The notes beneath the pieces were generated by a model. That model made no database searches. It saw nothing but the letters and a program-made list of their open reading frames with translations, and had not been told where the DNA came from. Below, in pieces: positions 58,090-64,000 of a stretch of DNA of 64,000 bases (its first letter is position 1; the number at the start of each line of letters is the position of its first letter). A program made the position numbers and the translations under genes. Source of the DNA: Clitoria ternatea (Eukaryota > Streptophyta > Magnoliopsida > Fabales > Fabaceae); the NCBI GenBank assembly GCA_037962975.1, contig CM075673.1, forward strand, positions 158,802,667-158,866,666. Direction: 5' to 3'.

Positions 58090-60697
58090 TAAATTGTGAC
58101 ATCCTACGTCAATTTACCTTTATTTATATCTGTTTAATTAATTTTCATAATAAATTTTTCACATTTAATTAAGTATAATTAGTTCTTATTTCGAACTAAT
58201 ATTTATTCTCCATAAACATGCTCAAATAATAATTATATATCTTGATAAAACCTTAAAGTTCTATTAATTTAGAAAGGAACCAAAAATATGAATAGGGGCC
58301 TGACGCTGCGCGCCAGTCCCACGCGTAGCGTCAGTCCTCTGCTACGCACCTCACGCTACGCGCCAGCCTCACGCGTAGCGTGGGCATGACAGTGACAGCA
58401 CCTGATGCTGTTACACATTTAAACCATTTTACCAACTTCTAATCTACCCAATTGGCCCGTTTTAGATCCGATTGTCACGAAACTTCACGGGCCACCTATT
58501 TTCCCCATTTCAGAACTATTGGCAATGTCTGTTTACCAAAATTCCAACATATGTACAAGTTATGCACAAAACGTAGTTGAATTTAAATAGATGCAACACC
58601 TTGACATCAAACACCCCATATGGTTTCCAAATGACCTAAGGCCAATATACACAGATTCTAAATATTCTAAGGAACCTATTCATGCATTCCGAGGGTCCCA
58701 AAACCCACCGGATTTCTAATTCACCTATTCAGTTCCTTTAATATTCATAAAATCAACTATATGCATGACTTCCTAAATCAATCCAAACATTATTCTAACA
58801 TCAATCACATAGCACACATATCAATCATGCATCAATACAACCTGCCTATAACATTCAACATTCACGCATCCTTGGCTCCGTGCCATAATCCATCATCATC
58901 AATAAGTCATCAAACCATAACATGCATAATCATGGCAAGTTCATCACATATACTTTATCATCTATCACCCACCATAGTAATATATTACTTATTACACACT
59001 TAAACACATACACTCAAAACATTACAATCATTATATACATCTCCATTCCTTGGCATCAACCTTCCTCTTGGCGCACCTCCGCAGCATTAGCATCCTCCCT
59101 GTCACTGGTCACTAAAATTGAACAACAGCAAGGGTGAGTGTTTGGAATATCATAATTAATATAGAACGAGACATTAAACTTAACAATACCTACTACTCTT
59201 TGTTATTATATAATCTCTTTCGATTTCCTGCACTTATCCACGTTGATATAAATACACACATACATATCAATCTGTAACTTGTTCAAGCCATACTTTCATT
59301 CATTCTCATTACAATTTCAATTCATAATTCGTTTTGCATCATCAATCAATATAAGATTCACATATGTCACAACTGACTCTCATGCAATTTGACGCCTAGT
59401 ATCCGGATACTAAAGGACTGGCCTTCAGCTGGGAGTCTGACTTGACATCCCGTGAACCCGACTTGGTTCACCGAGCCCGACTTGGCTCTCCACCTCAACC
59501 ACTGGGTCCGACTTGACCACTGGTAGCTCAACTGGGCACAAAGACCACGGGAGCCAAAAAGTGAGGGGTATACATACCGTTGGTCATCCCATACCAAATA
59601 TTCACATATCAGATCTCATAATCATAACATATCATCAACAAACCACATGTGCAACTACCAGAAACTGGCATGTGCTCACAATACAGGGCGACCGACTTGT
59701 CAAGCCCATCGGTATAATACCATTACATATATATTCATCCACACATTAATTTCTCACCATTCAAATCGAACTCATCAAAGCATATATATACATATCATTA
59801 TTCGGATCGTCATCCACACCAATCAAAATAATCATCAATTCATATAATTAATTCAATTAATATATTTCTTCATCATTCAACCATTTAATCACACTTCCAT
59901 ATACTCATATGTTCATAACTATTATATTTAATTAATCTATACTATTTATAATAGGTCTTACTCAATTTCCTAAACCTTCCATAATTTATTTACATGTCAA
60001 TTCTAATTAATTATGACCCGAACGCCCCCTTACCTCTATTCTGAGCTCCGACAGTTTGCTCAAAGGGTAGATAGCGTCCTACAGCCGCTGGATTCACCGT
60101 TCCTCTTTCACTTCCGACGTCCACTTCATCGATCGCTTGCCTAACACCCGTTCCGACACCTACGGTCACCGAAACATCAAACTAGTTAGCACGTTACCTT
60201 TCTTATACTTCCAAACTCATTACCCAAGCTTCACAAGCCACTGAAACTCAGAATCAAAACCCCAATCATCACATGCAAACTCGGATTTCATGAAAGGAAG
60301 GAGGAGAAACTAAAGATTAGAGGCCCTAGATGCCTTACCTTGGTTCCAAATTGCCTAAAACCACCAAGAATTCAAGTTTCCCTCAAAACCCTAGCCAAAT
60401 CGCCTCAGAGAAGAGAGAAAATAAAAGAAAGGGTTTACAGGTTCTGTTCTGTGTGACCCTGTTATAACACAGATCGCGGCGCTGGCGCTACGCGTCAGCC
60501 TGACGCTACGCGTCAGCTCACTGAATCGTACCTGACGCTACGCGTCAGGGTCCTGATGCCATTTTCCTTAAAATTTCATTTAAAACTCCTTTTCCCCGCT
60601 TAACATTTCATATACTATTTTCATTATAAGCCAAATAATAATTTACTCATTTCCAATTTATTTTCTATTATCAAAACATCTGGGATGTTACATAAAT
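58090..60697 (-). mobile_element. Solo LTR of a Ty3/gypsy element, 2598 bp, with duplication TAAAT
   Basis: The block 58095-60692 starts TGTGACATCC and ends GGATGTTACA; TAAAT flanks it at 58090-58094 and 60693-60697. No primer site, gag or pol is present, so it is a solo LTR left by recombination. Read on the minus strand it starts TGTAACATCCCAGATG, has a leader near 60420 (AGGGTTTTGAGGG) followed by a splice-donor-like AAGGTAAGG, and CACTCACCC near 59135, all usual for large chromovirus (Tekay-like) LTRs. Repeats of GACTTGNN(C) words lie at 59435-59520. TGACGCTACGCGTCA words lie near 58300-58385 and 60480-60550. Confidence 0.8.
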
Positions 60698-60905
60698 CAA
60701 TCTTTGAATTTATGAATATTGTACAAAACTGTATGAAACATTCTTTTGTTAATAAGTTTTGATATTTTTACCATTAGTAAATAAAAATTAATGTCACTTA
60801 TTAAGATCAATCAATCCTTGTGGGAACGATATCTAAATTTTTAAAAACTGCAATGGTAAATTAGTGCACTTGCCAACGATTCAACAAGAACTATAAATTT
60901 TGAAT

Positions 60906-62703
60906 TTCCAAAAAAATTGGAATCTAATCTTAGAAAATTTTAAAATTCAAATAGAAGGGGCACATTTAAAATTTGAATTTTATAAAAAGGGATCAAATTA
61001 TTTTTAAAAAAATGAGGAGAAGATTTTAAGAAATGAGATAGAGTTTTTTTGAATATGAAGAAATAGAGATTTTAAATAAATATATATATTATAGGATGAG
61101 ATAAAGTTTTTAATATATATATATATATATATTATAAAGTCGTACAAGAAGATAAGGAAGTTTGTGATTTTATATATATATAAGATAAAAGAAAAAAGAA
61201 GATATATAATATATAATACTATTCACACAGATTAGAGAAAAAAGGAAGAATATATATATATATATAGGTTCACGCCTCTAAAGAGAAAGAGAGAGGAAAA
61301 AGGGAGAGCAGACAGAAGAACAAAACTAATATATATATATATATATATATTAGACATTCACAAAAAAAAAGAAAAAGGAGAAGGAAACCATAAAAGTTCA
61401 CACACGTAAAGAAGAAAAAAGAAGGAGTTCAAGCACAACATAAGTCTTTAAAAGTTTTCTATTTTCCCCTCTATTCTTAGTTGTGATTGTTTTATATTTC
61501 TGAGCAAATTATAACAATTTAGTATGTATGATTAAACGAATGAAATCCTTTCCCACCTAGGAAGATTTAATACTTAGTAACATAGAATTTCTTTTTATAT
61601 TTGTTTCTAACCAAGTAGTTAGAGTATTACATTCATAAGATAGAAAATAAAATTAATATTGGTATGTAACTAAAATTAAAATTTTTATGTTAGAGTTAAT
61701 TTGGACAAGACGTCCCGTTAACCTATGTTTTAATTTGGACGAGACGTCATCGATTTGGACGAGACATCCTGTTAATCTAAGTTTTCAAATAAAATAAATT
61801 TTTAATTTTTTCTCTCTAAAAAATAAAAAAAATCAATAAATGTAAGGTTCCTTTTTTTCTCTAAAACAATATAGTATTCGAGATCAATTTGGACAAAACG
61901 TCCTGCTGATTGATGTTTGTAAATCTCGATGTTTTAACTTACTTCACATTTGGGGAATACGTAAGAACAGGAACAATTATTCCTGTGGGGCCTAAATTTA
62001 AAAAATAAATATATACCTTTAACGTATAAAATAAAATCATAACACTTTCAACAAAAATCTAATTAATTTAGACGAGACATCCTGTTAATCATCAAAAATG
62101 TAATTTTTTATTACAAATTATTAGGATTATTCAAAAATGTAAACAATTTAGGATAATTGTTTAACATGAACAGTTCCCCACTCCCGAACTTAAAATCTCA
62201 ATTTAGGATCAGTACCTTTACATTAAGGTTTTTCCGATGTTTTACCTTAAAAACATTGGTAGCGATTCCACGGTTTCTGGAAAGAATCTGAGAACCTATT
62301 TTTCTTTTTACGGTCGGCCTCCCGCCGTGATGCCAAATTAGTAAGTGCTTCCAAGATTGTCACTTTTGTGATGAGTTGGTTAATCAAACCAGAAACTATG
62401 GATGTGACATGATCACCTTCATACTGTACATCTACCCCTCCTTAATAGTGTAAGCCAAGGATCAAGCTTACTTGCTTCTTTGTAAAGGGATAATATGTAC
62501 CCCTAATACAAAAGCAGCCTCGGTCAAACCTAACCAAACAAAACAAAATTACTTAGTTTAAATAATGTGCAATAAAACAATAAATGAGAAATAATTAAAT
62601 GTCTTTCCTAACTAATAATTCATGCAAAAGTGTATCGTTAATTTTCATTTTTTTTGGAATGTCCAACATAAAGTTGAACGGGGTGCGTTGTATCCTCTCA
62701 CTA
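60906..62703. other. Intergenic sequence with AT microsatellites and a spaced repeat
   Basis: (TA)n runs at 61077-61140, 61168-61185, 61250-61270 and 61330-61352. From 61697 to 62090 the words TTTGGACGAGACGTC and CCTGTTAATC recur five times. GGTCGGCCTCCCGCCGTGATGCC at 62311 follows. No gene. Confidence 0.45.
61697..62090. repeat. Dispersed short repeats, TTTGGACGAGACGTCCTGTTAAT type
   Basis: Found at about 61700, 61732, 61754, 61885 and 62067 with small changes (GACAAGACGTCC, GACGAGACATCC, GACAAAACGTCC). Between them are AT-rich segments. Could be LTR-internal repeats of an unidentified element. Confidence 0.6.
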
Positions 62704-62724
62704 CACTAGTGGAAAAAATGGATA

Positions 62725-63062
62725 TAATCACGGTTAAAAATGGTCTTTAATCACGGTTAAAGAACCGTGGTTGTTGCAGCCGTGGTAGTAGATGAGGGCC
62801 TTTAACCACGGTTAACAACCGTGGTAATAAATCACATCTAACCACGATTGTCGAGCATAACCGTGAATATAACAGACAATGTATATTCACGGTTATAGTA
62901 GAAACCGTGGATAAAGAACATCTATATTCACGGTTGTTTAGAATAACCGTGAATATAAGTAGTAAAAAAATTCACTTACAGACTATGTATAATCACGATT
63001 ATGGTAGTAACCGTGGATAAATAGTGTCTATAATCACGGTTGTTACCATAACCGTGAATAAA
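62725..63062. repeat. CACTA subterminal repeats
   Basis: At least twelve copies of CACGGTT or its complement, often as facing pairs (for example AATCACGGTTGTTACCATAA CCGTG near 63035). These are the binding places expected for a CACTA transposase. Confidence 0.85.
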
Positions 63063-63325
63063 CACTCATTTTTTTTAATATGGTTTCTATTTTATTATTT
63101 CCCAAACCTGCATTCAGACAACCAGTACAATATACAGTATCCTACCATATCCAGCAACAATATATAAAAAGAATGGTATGTATATAACAATTAATTTGCT
63201 ATCAATTCATAACAACCTAAAAAATGAAAGTATATACAATTAAGATGAATGTAATCTAATAAAAGTAAACCCTAAATCCTACTAGATACATACATAAGAG
63301 AATAAAGATCCTATATCTAGCTAAC

Positions 63326-64000
63326 TCATTTCCTGACTTCAATAAAGTATGCGGCCCATTGCTTTCTAACATTATCTACAAGTGTCTTTGAGAAATATGA
63401 CCGGTCCTTAAAGTACTGCAAACAATGCACAAAACAATTAGAACAAAAGCTATATTTATTACATGAAATTAATGAAATTGGTAGAAAAGTAGTCCAAATG
63501 ATGAGACTTACATCTGTCCATCCATCTACTAAATGTTGTTGAACGATGGTCAGCATGGTATGCATGACGTAACAGCCACACTCGAAGGTACCCTGCTGCC
63601 TGTAAGACTACAATGGACATAAAGTATAGAATAAGTGAATTCGTAACTTAAAAAATATATACTAAAGATTTGAATGAATACGATTGACTTACTTTTGGGT
63701 GCACCCACGCAACTTTTCTTCCGTTGCACTTATTTCCAACCAGTAGATTGTATCTAACCATCGCCTTACGTCAAACAAAACACAAGATAAGTTAGAATCG
63801 TATAGGTCGAAAAATGATGTAATCGAATTTGTACTTATTTTTTAGGGATTAACTTACCCGTCTACTATACTTTTTAGGTCTTATGGAACTGGTCGATGTA
63901 TAGTATCAAAGTACAGAGCAAGATAAGCCCGGGGACAGATCACCACAAGCGTCCAGTGAGCGCTGCAGTTACCAGTGATAAGTGAGACTTCAAAATGCAA
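63326..64000 (-). pseudogene. ULP1-like (C48) peptidase C-terminal exons of the CACTA element, likely broken
   Basis: Four exons with GT-AG borders: 63858 to beyond 64000, 63693-63764, 63512-63599 and 63326-63415. The first reads SAHWTLVVICPRAYLALYFD, holding the catalytic His and Asp; the third reads QQGTFECGCYVMHTM, holding the catalytic Cys; the last ends in QWAAYFIEVRK and a stop. A TAA in the first exon after IHRPVP and a better fit in another frame beyond it suggest a one-base loss near 63890. ULP1 peptidases cleave SUMO-like modifiers; plant CACTA elements often carry such a domain. Unlike the MULE-borne gene at 47 kb, the catalytic Cys is kept. Confidence 0.7.

Larger units (their letters stand above)
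55980..60905 (+). mobile_element. Non-coding repeat, plus copy, split by two later insertions
   Basis: Removing the Cassandra (56598-57663) and the solo LTR (58095-60692) with one duplication each leaves about 1.25 kb matching the minus copy at 52230-53650. The order is TGACGCGTAGCGTCA words (56010-56271), TATA box CTATAAATA (56285-56293), leader, TTTTAACGAAAGTAAAAATT, GAGAATGATTTTCATGCGTG, ATTCACCGAGGGATAGGATTT (57877) and the end block GGGAACGATATCTAAATTTT (60814) to CACTTGCCA (60866). Confidence 0.55.
62704..64000 (-). mobile_element. CACTA transposon, one end inside window
   Basis: The terminus CACTAGTGGAAAAAATGG starts at 62704. It is followed to about 63060 by many subterminal units in both orientations, CACGGTT/AACCGTG with ATAATCACGG or ATATTCACGG. 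The flanking CTA could be one side of a 3-bp duplication. The element continues beyond the window and carries a ULP1-like gene on the minus strand, so this is its 3' end. The transposase itself is not visible. Confidence 0.85.

Overview
The window is nuclear DNA of a flowering plant, most likely a legume. It holds an intact, intron-split TIR-NB-LRR resistance gene, a Cassandra element carrying 5S rRNA sequence, a Sirevirus (Ty1/copia), a large Tat-lineage Ty3/gypsy element, CACTA, MULE, hAT and Helitron-type remnants, and long AT-rich stretches. The species is not identified. Roughly two thirds of the window is recognisable transposon sequence, and the TNL gene is the only host gene that looks functional.

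Layout. (1) 1-23102: a decayed Tat/Retand-type Ty3/gypsy element, gag-pol on the minus strand, with an additional open reading frame on the opposite strand (2022-4649) and a second, partial copy of that frame at the left edge. Only its 5' LTR (22374-23102) is inside the window. Its reverse transcriptase is split by a complete 10.26-kb Sirevirus (9105-19361, TSD GTCTT) with LTRs differing by about 1%, an env-like gene, and dozens of copies of the palindrome TAATCGATTA. (2) 23.7-25.6 kb: a broken RPA1-like (Helitron-type) gene. (3) 25790-30229: a probable 4.4-kb solo LTR. (4) 31028-31710: a non-autonomous hAT element. (5) 32053-36353: a five-exon TNL gene, followed by a relic of a second TNL. 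(6) 38-44 kb: CACTA-like debris and an AT-rich 170-bp repeat. (7) 44.4-49.6 kb: a FAR1-type MULE transposase convergent with a ULP1-like peptidase gene. (8) 51-51.8 kb: a fragment of an ARIADNE-type RBR ubiquitin ligase. (9) 52.2-60.9 kb: two inverted copies of a non-coding repeat, one split by a Cassandra element (56598-57663) and by a 2.6-kb solo LTR (58095-60692), with a short RNase H1 N-domain gene and a 40-bp minisatellite between the copies. (10) 62704-64000: the end of a CACTA transposon with a ULP1-like gene.

Nested order can be read directly: the gypsy element is older than the Sirevirus inside it, and the 1.3-kb repeat is older than the Cassandra and the solo LTR inside it. The best lead for new biology is in the Sirevirus. 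The palindrome array sits exactly 119 bp upstream of a TATA box in the LTR, and again exactly 119 bp upstream of a TATA box in front of the env-like gene, which suggests a second, element-internal promoter built on the same plan. Coordinates of introns and of degraded elements are by eye; lineage names rest on visible motifs, not on database searches.
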